From JAHRAW01 sp965203265 (GTDB lineage Bacteria; Pseudomonadota; Gammaproteobacteria; Arenicellales; Poriferihabitantaceae): DNA of 64,000 bases. A program made the position numbers and the translations under genes. This document shows positions 1 to 7,896 of this stretch, in pieces; position 1 is the stretch's first letter, and each line of letters starts with the position of its first letter. The notes under the pieces are model-generated. The model saw nothing but the letters and a program-made list of their open reading frames with translations, made no database searches and was not told the DNA's origin. The stretch spans positions 124,001 to 188,000 of the forward strand of contig CBDBBV010000002.1 of assembly GCA_965203265.1 (NCBI GenBank), written 5' to 3'.

Positions 1-132
1 GTGTTCCCCGAAATCGACTACGACAATATCGATGCGTTGCGCGGCATGGACATTTGCATCACCACCACGGCGCCCAACGACGAACAGGCTCTGGCATTGC
101 TGAGGGCCTTCAATTTTCCACTGAAAAGTTAG
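1..132 (+). CDS. rplE: 50S ribosomal protein L5, C-terminal fragment
   Basis: The window opens inside a gene whose last 43 codons end at TAG 130-132. The peptide (VFPEIDYDNIDALRGMDICI, then ITTTAPNDEQALALL) is the C-terminal end of bacterial L5, the 5S rRNA-binding protein of the large subunit. It is followed after 17 bases by rpsN, the standard spc operon order, which supports the call. The 5' part lies outside the window. Only the C-terminus is visible, so nothing can be said about the start or regulation. Confidence 0.93.
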   Translation: MFPEIDYDNIDALRGMDICITTTAPNDEQALALLRAFNFPLKS

Positions 133-149
133 GAGTTAGAGAGAGACAA

Positions 150-455
150 ATGGCCAGAAAATCCGCCATAGCCCGGGAAAATCGGCGCCGACAGTTGGTC
201 GAGAAGCACGCGGAAAAGCGCGCCGAATTGATCCGCGCCGTCATCGCTTCGCCAACCGGCTCGCAGGAGCAGTGGGAGGCGATGCTGGCATTGCAAAAAC
301 TGCCGCGAGATTCGAGCCGTTCGCGCCTGCGAAACCGCTGTATCCTGACTGGGCGGCCGCACGGCTATTTCCGCAAATTCGGCCTCTGCCGCAACAAACT
401 GCGGGAGATCGTCATGCGTGGCGAGGCGCCCGGCGTGGTCAAGTCGAGCTGGTAA
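150..455 (+). CDS. rpsN: 30S ribosomal protein S14 (long, zinc-free form)
   Basis: 101 residues starting MARKSAIARENRRR, the typical length of the long form of S14, a small-subunit head protein. The conserved C-terminal part (CILTGRPHGYFRKFGLCR, then NKLREI) is present, and the paired CxxC zinc knuckles of the short form are absent. ATG 150 is preceded by a purine-rich Shine-Dalgarno region (GGAG at 132-135, GAGAGAG at 139-145). It sits between rplE and rpsH as in Escherichia. An upstream in-frame start at 54 would lie inside rplE and is rejected. Confidence 0.96.
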   Translation: MARKSAIARENRRRQLVEKHAEKRAELIRAVIASPTGSQEQWEAMLALQKLPRDSSRSRLRNRCILTGRPHGYFRKFGLCRNKLREIVMRGEAPGVVKSSW

Positions 456-472
456 TCCGAAGGAGTGCAACA

Positions 473-883
473 ATGAGTATGTCCGATCCCATCGCCGATA
501 TGTTGACGCGGATTCGCAACGCCTCGCGAGTCGGCAAGACGAGCGTGTCGATGCCGGCCTCCACGCGCAAATCCGCCATCGCGGCGGTGCTGAAAGAGGA
601 GGGTTACATCAAGGAGTTTACCCTCCACGGCGCTGACGACACCGCCGCCGCCGCCGACAAGCGTCTGGAAGTGCACCTGAAATACTTTCAGGGCGGCCCG
701 GTGATCGAGGAAATCGATCGCGTCAGCACGCCGGGTTGCCGCGTCTACGCGCGCAGCGACGACCTGCCGTCGGTGCGCAACGGTCTGGGCGTTGCCTTGA
801 TATCGACCTCGAAAGGGGTAATGACCGACAAATCCGCGCGCCGTCAGGGAATCGGCGGTGAAGTGATCTGCACGGTATTCTAG
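473..883 (+). CDS. rpsH: 30S ribosomal protein S8
   Basis: 136 residues beginning MSMSDPIADMLTRIRNA, the diagnostic S8 N-terminus. S8 binds the 16S rRNA central domain and is the translational repressor of the spc operon in enterobacteria. The C-terminal STSKGVMTDKSARR and GGEVICTVF are canonical. AGGAG at 460-464 sets the ATG at 473; a second ATG at 479 is also possible. An Ala/Asp-rich insertion around residues 50-56 makes it slightly longer than the usual 130 residues. Confidence 0.96.
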   Translation: MSMSDPIADMLTRIRNASRVGKTSVSMPASTRKSAIAAVLKEEGYIKEFTLHGADDTAAAADKRLEVHLKYFQGGPVIEEIDRVSTPGCRVYARSDDLPSVRNGLGVALISTSKGVMTDKSARRQGIGGEVICTVF

Positions 884-921
884 GCAGATCGCAACCACGC
901 AAAGTTATCAACGGTATTCAA

Positions 922-1464
922 ATGTCCCGCATCGCAAAAACCCGCATCGAAGTGCCCGGCGGCGTCGAGGTGAAGATCACCGACCGCTCCGTCAGCGCCA
1001 AGGGCCCCCGAGGCGAGGGGCGCCTCGATTTGCTGCCCGGGGTCGATCTGCTGGAGGAGGACGGCGCCCTCAAGGTCGCCATCGACGAGCAAGGCCGCCT
1101 CGACCGAAAAACGGTGTCGATGTCGGGCACCGCGCGCGCCATGGTGTACAACCTGATTCGCGGCGTGAGCGAGGGCTTCGAGAAGAAATTGAGCATCGTC
1201 GGAGTCGGCTATCGCGCCAGCGCTCAGGGCGGCAAACTGAATCTCAGCTTGGGATTTTCCCATCCGGTGGTGTACAACCCGCCATCGGGAATCACCGTGG
1301 AAACGCCGAGCCAGACCGAGATCGTCGTGCGCGGCATGGACAAACAGCAGGTCGGCCAGACGGCCGCCGAAATTCGCGCTTTCCGCCCGCCCGAACCCTA
1401 CAAGGGCAAGGGAATTCGCTATCACGGCGAAAACATCAGACGCAAGCAGGCGAAGAAGAAATGA
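922..1464 (+). CDS. rplF: 50S ribosomal protein L6
   Basis: 180 residues, near the usual 177. It has the L6 N-terminal MSRIAKTRIEVPGGVEVKI and the C-terminal signature AAEIRAFRPPEPYKGKGIRY with a lysine-rich end. L6 binds 23S rRNA near the factor-binding stalk base. It lies 38 bases after rpsH and before rplR in the spc operon. No anomalies are seen. Confidence 0.97.
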   Translation: MSRIAKTRIEVPGGVEVKITDRSVSAKGPRGEGRLDLLPGVDLLEEDGALKVAIDEQGRLDRKTVSMSGTARAMVYNLIRGVSEGFEKKLSIVGVGYRASAQGGKLNLSLGFSHPVVYNPPSGITVETPSQTEIVVRGMDKQQVGQTAAEIRAFRPPEPYKGKGIRYHGENIRRKQAKKK

Positions 1465-1504
1465 TCGAGCATAATCGCATAATCCGCGTACATCGTTGAC
1501 AACC

Positions 1505-1861
1505 ATGAGCGACAAGAAAAGAGCGAGACAACGGCGCGCCGCCAAGGCGCGTGGTCGGATTGCCCGGCTGGAGGTGGCGCGCCTGTCGGTGCATCGCACG
1601 CCGCGGCATTTTTACGCCCAACTGTTCGACCACAGCGGGCGGCGCGTGCTGGCGGCGGTTTCCACCCTCGATCCGCAGGTGCGCAAGCAGCTGGCAAATG
1701 GAGGGAATATCGAGGCCGCCGGCATGTTGGGCGGGCTACTCGCCGAGAAGGCGCTGAGCGCCGGCATCGAGCGAGTCGCCTTCGACCGCTCCGGCTTCCG
1801 TTATCACGGACGAGTCAAGGCATTCGCCGACGCCGCGCGCGCCGGTGGGTTGAAATTCTGA
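1505..1861 (+). CDS. rplR: 50S ribosomal protein L18
   Basis: 118 residues (MSDKKRARQRRAAKARGRIA at the start), matching L18, which binds 5S rRNA together with L5 and L25. The C-terminal AFDRSGFRYHGRVKAFADAA, followed by RAGGLKF, is diagnostic. The frame also opens with TTG at 1496, but ATG 1505 gives the family-typical N-terminus and is preferred. It lies in the spc operon between rplF and rpsE. Confidence 0.96.
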   Translation: MSDKKRARQRRAAKARGRIARLEVARLSVHRTPRHFYAQLFDHSGRRVLAAVSTLDPQVRKQLANGGNIEAAGMLGGLLAEKALSAGIERVAFDRSGFRYHGRVKAFADAARAGGLKF

Positions 1862-1882
1862 TCGATACAAGGCAATCGAACG

Positions 1883-2389
1883 ATGAAAACGAGAGAACGT
1901 TCCGGCACCCGCAAGGACGATTATCAGGAACAGCTGATCAATGTTCGGCGGGTTTCCAAGGTAGTCAAGGGCGGGCGCATCTTCGGATTCTCGGCTCTGA
2001 CCGTGGTCGGTGACGGCAAAGGGCGAGTGGGCATGGGCCGCGGCAAGGCGCGAGAGGTGCCGGTGGCGGTACAAAAGGCCATGGAAGACGCCCGCCGCAA
2101 CATGTTCAAGGCGCAACTGAAGGGCCGCACCGTGCAATACCCGATGAGCGGCCGCCACGGCGCCGCGCGGGTGATGTTGCGCCCCGCCGCCGAAGGCACC
2201 GGCATCATCGCCGGTGGCGCCATGCGCGCGGTGTTCGAGGTGCTCGGCGTGCACAATGTGCTGGCCAAGGTGATCGGCACCACCAATCCGGTCAACGTGA
2301 CCCGCGCCACGATTCAGGCATTGCGCACCATGCGCGGCGCCCGATATGTGGCCAACAAGCGCGGTAAGACGGTCGAGGAGATCAGGTAG
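1883..2389 (+). CDS. rpsE: 30S ribosomal protein S5
   Basis: 168 residues. The double-stranded RNA-binding S5 N-domain is visible (QLINVRRVSKVVKGGRIFGF, SALTVVGDGKGRVG), followed by the C-domain with GTGIIAGGAMRAVFEVLGV. S5 contributes to translational fidelity at the mRNA entry region. It is 21 bases after rplR in the spc operon and has normal length. Confidence 0.97.
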   Translation: MKTRERSGTRKDDYQEQLINVRRVSKVVKGGRIFGFSALTVVGDGKGRVGMGRGKAREVPVAVQKAMEDARRNMFKAQLKGRTVQYPMSGRHGAARVMLRPAAEGTGIIAGGAMRAVFEVLGVHNVLAKVIGTTNPVNVTRATIQALRTMRGARYVANKRGKTVEEIR

Positions 2390-2435
2390 TCCGCGTTGCG
2401 GGTGGTTGGCGAAACAAGATTGCGTTAGAAGAGCA

Positions 2436-2630
2436 ATGGCAATGGCAAAACAGAAAACAGTGCGGGTAACGTTGGTTCGCAGCATGCACGGGCGGCTGCA
2501 GAAGCATCAGGCGTGCGCGCGCGGCCTCGGTCTGCGCCGCATGCACCAGACCGTCGAGGTGGCCGATACGCCGGAAAATCGCGGCATGATCGCCAGAATT
2601 TCCTACATGCTCAAGTGCGAGCAGGCGTGA
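2436..2630 (+). CDS. rpmD: 50S ribosomal protein L30
   Basis: 64 residues with the L30 core GLGLRRMHQTVEVADTPENR and GMIARISYMLKCE, close to the usual 59-60. Two ATGs (2436 and 2442) are possible; the second gives MAKQKTVRVTLVRS, which aligns better with other L30 proteins. The gene lies between rpsE and rplO, its normal spc operon position. It belongs to the peripheral large subunit. Confidence 0.94.
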   Translation: MAMAKQKTVRVTLVRSMHGRLQKHQACARGLGLRRMHQTVEVADTPENRGMIARISYMLKCEQA

Positions 2631-2662
2631 ACCATCACCCAATGCGACCAGCGACCACAACA

Positions 2663-3154
2663 ATGACCATGCGACTCAATTCAATCAAACCGGCCGTCGG
2701 CGCCAAACGTTCCGGCCAGCGTCTCGGCCGCGGCCACGGCAGCGGCAAGGGCGGCACCGCTGGGCGCGGTACCAAGGGCCAGAAATCCCGCTCCGGCGGC
2801 TACCACAAGGTCGGTTTCGAGGGCGGCCAGATGCCGTTGCAGCGACGCCTGCCGAAACGCGGCTTTCGCTCCATGAAGAAGCGCCATGTCGCCGAGATTC
2901 GCCTCGGCGAATTGGCCAAGGTGGACGGCGATGTGGTCGATCTGCAATCGTTGCAAAAGGCCGGCGTGATCGGGTTTCACATCACCCGCGCCAAGGTGAT
3001 TTTGTCCGGCGAAATCGGGCGGGCGGTAACCCTGCGCGGCGTTGCCGCCACTCGCGGTGCGCGTCAGGCCATCGAGAAGGCCGGCGGCGCGGTGGCCGAT
3101 CAAGCCGACGGCAGCGGGGACGCCGCCACCGCCACCGAAGAGGCGACGGACTGA
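2663..3154 (+). CDS. rplO: 50S ribosomal protein L15
   Basis: 163 residues. The N-terminal glycine/arginine-rich segment (KRSGQRLGRGHGSGKGG, GRGTKGQKSRSGG) and FEGGQMPLQRRLPKRGF are canonical L15. The protein is about 20 residues longer than the 144-residue Escherichia protein because of an acidic, alanine-rich C-terminal tail (DQADGSGDAATATEEATD). Start is ATG 2663 or ATG 2669. Its stop codon overlaps the secY start (TGATG), implying translational coupling. Confidence 0.95.
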   Translation: MTMRLNSIKPAVGAKRSGQRLGRGHGSGKGGTAGRGTKGQKSRSGGYHKVGFEGGQMPLQRRLPKRGFRSMKKRHVAEIRLGELAKVDGDVVDLQSLQKAGVIGFHITRAKVILSGEIGRAVTLRGVAATRGARQAIEKAGGAVADQADGSGDAATATEEATD

Positions 3155-4491
3155 TGGCGCGCGCCGCATCCGCCTCGCCGGGAATGCTCGGAAATCTCTC
3201 CGAGCTGAAGCAGCGCATACTGTTTGTGCTGGGCGCCATGGTGGTGTTCCGCATCGGCGCCCATGTGCCCGTCCCCGGGGTCGATCCGACCGCCATCGCG
3301 GCGTTGTTCGAGCAGACCAAGGGGTCGATCGTGCAGGTGTTCAATATGTTTTCCGGCGGCGCCCTCAGCCGCTTGTCCGTGCTGGCGCTCGGCGTCATGC
3401 CCTACATCTCGGCGGCCATCATCATGCAGATGATGACGGCGGTCATGCCGCAGCTCGCGCAGCTGAAGAAGGAAGGCGAGTCGGGGCGGCGCAAGATCAC
3501 CCAGTACACCAGATATTTCACGGTGGTGCTGGCGACCTTTCAGGGATTCGGCATCGCCGTGGCCATCGAGAGCCAGCAGGTGGGCGGCAGTCCGGTCATC
3601 CTCATTCCGGGGCTGGGATTCAAGATCATCACCGCCACATCGCTGGTGGCGGGCACCATGTTTCTGGTGTGGCTGGGGGAGCAGATCACCGACCGCGGCA
3701 TCGGCAACGGAATTTCATTGATCATCTTCGGCTCCATCGTCGCCGGGCTTCCCTCCGCGGTCGCCGGCACGCTGGAGTTGGCGCGCACCGGCGCGTTTTC
3801 TCCGCTCGGCGTGCTCGCCCTGTTCTTCGGCGCCATGGCGGTAACCTACTTCGTGGTGTTCGTGGAGCGCGGCCAGCGGCGGATTTCGGTGAACTACGCC
3901 AAGCGCCAGCAGGGGCGGAGAATGCTGGCGGGCCAGAGCAGCCACCTGCCCCTCAAGCTCAACATGGCCGGCGTCATCCCGCCGATATTCGCTTCCAGTT
4001 TGATCCTCTTCCCCGCCAGTCTCGGCAGTTGGTTCGGGCAGGCCGAAGGGATGAACTGGCTGCGAGACATCGCCACCACCTTGCAACCGGGGCAGCCGAT
4101 CTACACACTGCTGTACGGCGGCATGATCGTCTTTTTCTGCTTCTTCTACACCGCCATGGTGTTCAATCCGAGCGAAATCGCCGACAACCTGAAACGCTCC
4201 GGAGCCTTCATACCGGGCATTCGGCCGGGCGCGCAGAGTGCCAAATACATCGACGATGTGGTGTCGAAACTGACGCTGGTCGGCGCCATCTATGTAACCT
4301 TCGTCTGTCTGATACCGGAATTCCTGATCGTGAAGTGGAGCGTGCCGTTCTATTTCGGCGGCACCTCGCTGCTGATCATCGTCGTCGTGACCATGGACCT
4401 GATCACTCAGGTGCAATCCCACCTGATGTCGCGGCAATACCAGAGTATTTTGAAGAAATCCTCGTTAACCATGTCCCACGGCATCCGCTGA
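3154..4491 (+). CDS. secY: Preprotein translocase subunit SecY
   Basis: 445 residues with about ten hydrophobic transmembrane segments. It is the channel subunit of the SecYEG protein-conducting translocon. Visible family motifs include RIGAHVPVPGVD near the start, MFSGGALSRLSVLALGVMPY, ERGQRRISVNYAKRQQGRRM, and the cytoplasmic loop FIPGIRPGAQSAKYID. The ATG overlaps the rplO stop by one base, the conserved spc arrangement. Length matches the 443-residue Escherichia protein. Confidence 0.97.
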   Translation: MARAASASPGMLGNLSELKQRILFVLGAMVVFRIGAHVPVPGVDPTAIAALFEQTKGSIVQVFNMFSGGALSRLSVLALGVMPYISAAIIMQMMTAVMPQLAQLKKEGESGRRKITQYTRYFTVVLATFQGFGIAVAIESQQVGGSPVILIPGLGFKIITATSLVAGTMFLVWLGEQITDRGIGNGISLIIFGSIVAGLPSAVAGTLELARTGAFSPLGVLALFFGAMAVTYFVVFVERGQRRISVNYAKRQQGRRMLAGQSSHLPLKLNMAGVIPPIFASSLILFPASLGSWFGQAEGMNWLRDIATTLQPGQPIYTLLYGGMIVFFCFFYTAMVFNPSEIADNLKRSGAFIPGIRPGAQSAKYIDDVVSKLTLVGAIYVTFVCLIPEFLIVKWSVPFYFGGTSLLIIVVVTMDLITQVQSHLMSRQYQSILKKSSLTMSHGIR

Positions 4492-4510
4492 AGGAGCCGG
4501 GAGAAGTGAA

Positions 4511-4624
4511 ATGAAAGTAAGAGCATCCGTCAAGAAAATCTGCCGAAACTGCAAGATCATTCGGCGCAACCGCATCGTGCGGGTGATTTGCACCGACCCG
4601 CGGCACAAGCAGCGTCAGGGCTGA
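4511..4624 (+). CDS. rpmJ: 50S ribosomal protein L36 (zinc-binding form)
   Basis: A 37-codon gene encoding MKVRASVKKICRNCKIIRRN followed by RIVRVICTDPRHKQRQG. The zinc ligands of the Cys/Cys/Cys/His form are visible at C11, C14, C27 and H32. It sits 19 bases after secY, as in gammaproteobacterial spc operons, with a GGAG motif at 4497-4502. Very small, but the sequence is unmistakable. Confidence 0.95.
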   Translation: MKVRASVKKICRNCKIIRRNRIVRVICTDPRHKQRQG

Positions 4625-4640
4625 TCGAGCCGTGGGGAAA

Positions 4641-4669
4641 TTGAACATGCGCCCTCTTCCTGCTAGAAT
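4641..4669 (+). promoter_or_regulatory. Predicted sigma-70 promoter of the alpha operon
   Basis: TTGAAC (4641-4646), a 17-base spacer, and TAGAAT (4664-4669) lie between rpmJ and rpsM. This is the position of the known alpha operon promoter in enterobacteria. Both hexamers match consensus at five of six (-10) and four of six (-35) positions. Transcription would start near 4677 and leave a leader of about 50 bases before rpsM. Confidence 0.6.
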
Positions 4670-4729
4670 CCGCCGCCCGCGAAAACCCCGCCTGCTTGAC
4701 AGCAAGACACGATTTAAGGAGACCGGAAC

Positions 4730-5086
4730 GTGGCACGAATCGCCGGAATAAACCTGCCCAACCACAAGCACATCGAGATCGGCCTGACCGCGATCTACGG
4801 CATCGGCCGCCCGAGTGCGCGCAAGATATGTGATGCCGCCGGCATCGACGGCACCACCAAGGTGCAGGATCTCGACGAAGGGCAGGCGGAGAAAATCCGC
4901 GCGCAAATCGCCCGCTATGAAGTCGAGGGCGATCTGCGCCGGGAAAAGTCGATGAACATCAAGCGCCTGATGGACCTCGGCGCCTACCGCGGCCTGCGGC
5001 ATCGCCGCGGGTTGCCGGTGCGCGGACAACGCACCAAGACCAACGCGCGCACCCGCAAGGGACCGCGCCGCGCCGTCAAGAAATAA
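4730..5086 (+). CDS. rpsM: 30S ribosomal protein S13
   Basis: 118 residues starting from GTG 4730 behind the Shine-Dalgarno AAGGAGA (4716-4722). The sequence ARIAGINLPNHKHIEIGLTA, with later RGLRHRRGLPVRGQRTKTNA and RTRKGPRR, is canonical S13, a small-subunit head protein contacting tRNA and L5. First gene of the alpha operon. The GTG start is unusual for the cluster but is dictated by spacing and by the conserved N-terminus. Confidence 0.96.
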   Translation: MARIAGINLPNHKHIEIGLTAIYGIGRPSARKICDAAGIDGTTKVQDLDEGQAEKIRAQIARYEVEGDLRREKSMNIKRLMDLGAYRGLRHRRGLPVRGQRTKTNARTRKGPRRAVKK

Positions 5087-5107
5087 CCCGCACGGGCGAG
5101 ACATATC

Positions 5108-5524
5108 ATGGCAAAGGGCACAAAGGGCACAAAGGGCACTTCCGGCAGAACCAAGGCAAAAGCCAAGGTCAGGAAAACCGTGACCGAAGGGGTGGCGCAC
5201 ATCCACGCGACCTTCAACAACACCATCATCACCATTTCGGATCGTCATGGCGATACATTGTGTTGGGCCTCGGCGGGCAACTGCGGATTCAAGGGTTCGC
5301 GCAAGAGCACGCCGTTCGCCGCCCAGACGGCGGCGGAGACCTGCGGCAAGCGCGCTCAGGAGATCGGCGTGAAGCAGCTCGAGGTGAGGATCAAGGGGCC
5401 GGGTCCCGGGCGCGAATCCGCGGTGCGTTCGCTCAATGCCTTGGGGTTCGAGATTCATTCCATCTCGGACATCACCCCGATCCCCCACAACGGCTGTCGC
5501 CCGCCGAAGCGTCGGCGCGTGTAA
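5108..5524 (+). CDS. rpsK: 30S ribosomal protein S11
   Basis: 138 residues. The core TEGVAHIHATFNNTIITISD, FKGSRKSTPFAAQTAAE and C-terminal DITPIPHNGCRPPKRRRV are diagnostic of S11, which lines the 30S platform. The N-terminus carries three tandem copies of Lys-Gly-Thr encoded by a 9-base repeat at 5114-5140, making the protein somewhat longer than the usual 129 residues. It follows rpsM by 21 bases. Confidence 0.96.
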   Translation: MAKGTKGTKGTSGRTKAKAKVRKTVTEGVAHIHATFNNTIITISDRHGDTLCWASAGNCGFKGSRKSTPFAAQTAAETCGKRAQEIGVKQLEVRIKGPGPGRESAVRSLNALGFEIHSISDITPIPHNGCRPPKRRRV

Positions 5525-5550
5525 CCGGCATTTTCACAAGGTAACGAGAA

Positions 5551-6177
5551 ATGGCAAGATACACAGGCCCCACTTGCAAACTGGCTCGCCGCGAGGGCAC
5601 GGATTTGTTCCTCAAGAGTCCGGTCGGCAAGAAGATCGATGAAAAGTGTAAGTTCGATCGCCCTCCCGGCGCCAAGCCGGGAGGCCGCCGCCCGCGCACC
5701 ACGGTGTACGGCGTGCAGTTGCGCGAAAAGCAGAAACTGCGCCGCATGTATGGCGTGCTGGAAAAGCAGTTCGCCAATTACTATCGGGAGGCCGCGAGAA
5801 TTTCCGGCTCCACCGGCCTCAACCTGTTGCAGCTGCTGGAAGCCCGTCTCGACAATGTGGTCTACCGCATGAGTTTCGGCATAACGCGCGCCGAATCGCG
5901 CCAGCTGGTGAGCCATAAATCGGTGATGGTCAACGGGCGCAAGGTCAATGTGCCCTCCTATCAGGTCAAGGTGGGAGACGAAATCGAGATCGTTGATAAG
6001 AGCAAGCGGCAGTTGCGCATCAAGGCGGCGCTGGAAGTCGGCGAACAGGTCGGTTTCGTACCCTGGGTGGATGTGGACATCAAGGCGGTCAAGGGGCAGT
6101 TCAGGTCTCTGCCCGAGCGCGACGATCTTTCGTCGGATATTCAGGAAGCGCTGGTGGTCGCGCTTTATTCAAAGTAG
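5551..6177 (+). CDS. rpsD: 30S ribosomal protein S4
   Basis: 208 residues (206 in Escherichia). It starts MARYTGPTCKLARREGTDLF and contains the S4 RNA-binding domain (LEARLDNVVYRMSFGITRAE, SRQLVSHKSVMVNGRKVNVP). S4 initiates 30S assembly and is the classical translational repressor of the alpha operon. It lies 26 bases after rpsK with AACGAGA as a plausible ribosome binding site. Confidence 0.97.
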   Translation: MARYTGPTCKLARREGTDLFLKSPVGKKIDEKCKFDRPPGAKPGGRRPRTTVYGVQLREKQKLRRMYGVLEKQFANYYREAARISGSTGLNLLQLLEARLDNVVYRMSFGITRAESRQLVSHKSVMVNGRKVNVPSYQVKVGDEIEIVDKSKRQLRIKAALEVGEQVGFVPWVDVDIKAVKGQFRSLPERDDLSSDIQEALVVALYSK

Positions 6178-6186
6178 CAAGTAGTC

Positions 6187-6227
6187 GTGGTCGGCACCGC
6201 AGCTGCGGCCGCCGCCACGGATTTTTT
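6187..6227 (+). terminator. Hairpin with U-run between rpsD and rpoA (possible attenuator)
   Basis: GTGGTCGGC at 6187-6195 can pair with GCCGCCGCCAC at 6208-6218 with minor bulges. The loop contains the palindrome CCGCAGCTGCGG, and the stem is followed by six T residues (6222-6227). It has the form of an intrinsic terminator inside the alpha operon, so partial termination before rpoA is possible. Folding was judged by eye. Confidence 0.4.
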
Positions 6228-6253
6228 CAATTTCGTATCATCTTGGAGTATCG

Positions 6254-7315
6254 ATGCAAGATCCTACTGTCGAATTCCTCAGGCCGCGCCTGGTGGAAGC
6301 AAAGAAAATCGATGCAACGCATTCCCGCATAACGATCGAGCCCCTCGAGCGGGGGTTCGGCTACACGTTGGGCAACGCACTTCGCCGGATCCTGCTTTCC
6401 TCCATGCCCGGCTGCGCGGTCACCGATGTACGCATCGAGGGCGTCCTGCACGAGTATTCCGCCCTCGAGGGCGTGCAGGAGGATGTGATCGACATCCTGC
6501 TGAATCTCAAAAGTCTGGCGCTGAAGATGCACACGCGCAATGAGGCGGTACTGACCCTGAAGAAGAAGGGGGCGGGCGTGGTTCGCGCGGCCGACATCGA
6601 GTTGATCGACGATGTGGAAGTGGTCGATCCCGACCACCACATCGCGACCTTGTCCGAGGATGCCGAACTCGACATGGAGATCACCGTGCGCCGCAGCCGC
6701 GGCTACGAGACCGCGGAAAGCCGGCTGCGGGATACCGATGAATCCCGCGCGGTCGGGGTAATTCATCTGGATGCGTCGTTCAGCCCGATCATCCGCATTT
6801 CCTACTCGGTGGAAGACGCCCGAGTCGAGCAGCGTACCGATTTGGATCGGCTGGTGTTCGAGATCGAATCCAACGGCTCCATCGATCCGGAAACCGCCAT
6901 CCGGCGAGCCGCGACCATTCTGCACGACCAAATTGCGGTGTTTGTCAATCTGGAGGAATCCATGGTGCAGAGCCAGTCGCGCGAAGAGCCGGAAATCAAT
7001 CCGGTGTTGTTGCGCCCAGTGGATGATCTGGAACTGACGGTGCGCTCGGCAAACTGCCTCAAGGCGGAGAGCATCTACTACATCGGCGATCTGGTGCAGC
7101 ATACGGAAAACGAATTGCTGAAAACCCCCAATTTGGGCAAGAAGTCCTTGACTGAAATCAAGGATGTGCTCGCTCAGCAAAATCTGGCTCTGGGAGTCAA
7201 AATCGAAAACTGGCCGCCGCTGTCGCTGATCCAGCACGATGACGACAACGGCTTCGGCGGTATGGGCGGCTTGGGCGGTATGGGCGGCACCGGCGGCATA
7301 GGGATGGGTCGATAA
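6254..7315 (+). CDS. rpoA: DNA-directed RNA polymerase subunit alpha
   Basis: 353 residues. The N-terminal assembly domain (TIEPLERGFGYTLGNALRRI, LLSSMPGCAVTDVRI) and the C-terminal domain that contacts UP elements and activators (TVRSANCLKAESIYYIGDLV, KTPNLGKKSLTEIKDVLAQ) are both present. It is the third-from-last gene product of the alpha operon region, followed by rplQ one base later. Odd feature: instead of ending near residue 330, it carries a roughly 20-residue Gly/Met-rich tail (GFGGMGGLGGMGGTGGIG). Confidence 0.97.
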   Translation: MQDPTVEFLRPRLVEAKKIDATHSRITIEPLERGFGYTLGNALRRILLSSMPGCAVTDVRIEGVLHEYSALEGVQEDVIDILLNLKSLALKMHTRNEAVLTLKKKGAGVVRAADIELIDDVEVVDPDHHIATLSEDAELDMEITVRRSRGYETAESRLRDTDESRAVGVIHLDASFSPIIRISYSVEDARVEQRTDLDRLVFEIESNGSIDPETAIRRAATILHDQIAVFVNLEESMVQSQSREEPEINPVLLRPVDDLELTVRSANCLKAESIYYIGDLVQHTENELLKTPNLGKKSLTEIKDVLAQQNLALGVKIENWPPLSLIQHDDDNGFGGMGGLGGMGGTGGIGMGR

Positions 7316-7316
7316 C

Positions 7317-7721
7317 ATGCGTCACCGAAAAGCCGGGCGGCGCCTGAATCGCACCGCCTCCCATCGAAAGGCCATGTTCGCCAACATGGCGGCATCGCTG
7401 TTTCGCCATGAGCAGATCAAGACCACGTTGCCCAAGGCGAAGGAGTTGCGGCGGGTGGCCGAGCCGCTGATCACACTGGCAAAAACCGCCAGCGTCGCCA
7501 ATCGCCGCATCGCTTTCGCGCGCTTGGGCGAGCGGGAAATCGTCGGCAAGCTGTTCGATGATCTCGGCCCGCACTTCGCCGACCGCCCGGGCGGTTATCT
7601 GCGAATTCTCAAGTGCGGCTATCGAGCCGGCGATAATGCACCGATGGCATTTGTTCAGCTGGTCGATCGCGAAATCGGCGTCGACCCGGAAGAAATCGCG
7701 GAAGAGACCGCGGAAGAATAG
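7317..7721 (+). CDS. rplQ: 50S ribosomal protein L17
   Basis: 134 residues beginning MRHRKAGRRLNRTASHRKAM, FANMAASLFRHEQIKTTLPK, which is diagnostic of L17 at the large-subunit exit tunnel region. A short acidic tail (PEEIAEETAEE) ends the protein. The start is one base after the rpoA stop, and a hairpin follows the gene. Last gene of the alpha operon. Confidence 0.96.
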   Translation: MRHRKAGRRLNRTASHRKAMFANMAASLFRHEQIKTTLPKAKELRRVAEPLITLAKTASVANRRIAFARLGEREIVGKLFDDLGPHFADRPGGYLRILKCGYRAGDNAPMAFVQLVDREIGVDPEEIAEETAEE

Positions 7722-7725
7722 TGTC

Positions 7726-7752
7726 ATTCGGGCACGCCCGAATCTTTCTCTT
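7726..7752 (+). terminator. Probable intrinsic terminator of the alpha operon
   Basis: ATTCGGG (7726-7732) pairs with CCCGAAT (7737-7743) around a 4-base loop and is followed by the pyrimidine-rich CTTTCTCTTT. It stands directly after the rplQ stop codon, where the operon is expected to end. The T-run is interrupted by cytosines, so efficiency is uncertain. Confidence 0.55.
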
Positions 7753-7896
7753 TCCCGTTTCGCCGGCAAAGCGGCAGCTTCATCCACTCCCATCCTTCGG
7801 GTTGCTTTTTCCCGGCTCGGATCACCCCACTCCCGCAACGCGCAGCGCCAATCGCCGCCCGTGATACACTCGAATCGGCCATTGCAAATTGTCGAT

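Noticed and set aside
3042..4514. Plus-strand open frame of 490 codons overlapping secY
   Set aside because: Alternative frame of secY with arginine-rich, low-complexity translation.
4696..4719. TTGACA at 4696-4701 as the alpha operon -35
   Set aside because: No -10 at 16-18 bases; the TTGAAC/TAGAAT pair at 4641-4669 is better placed.
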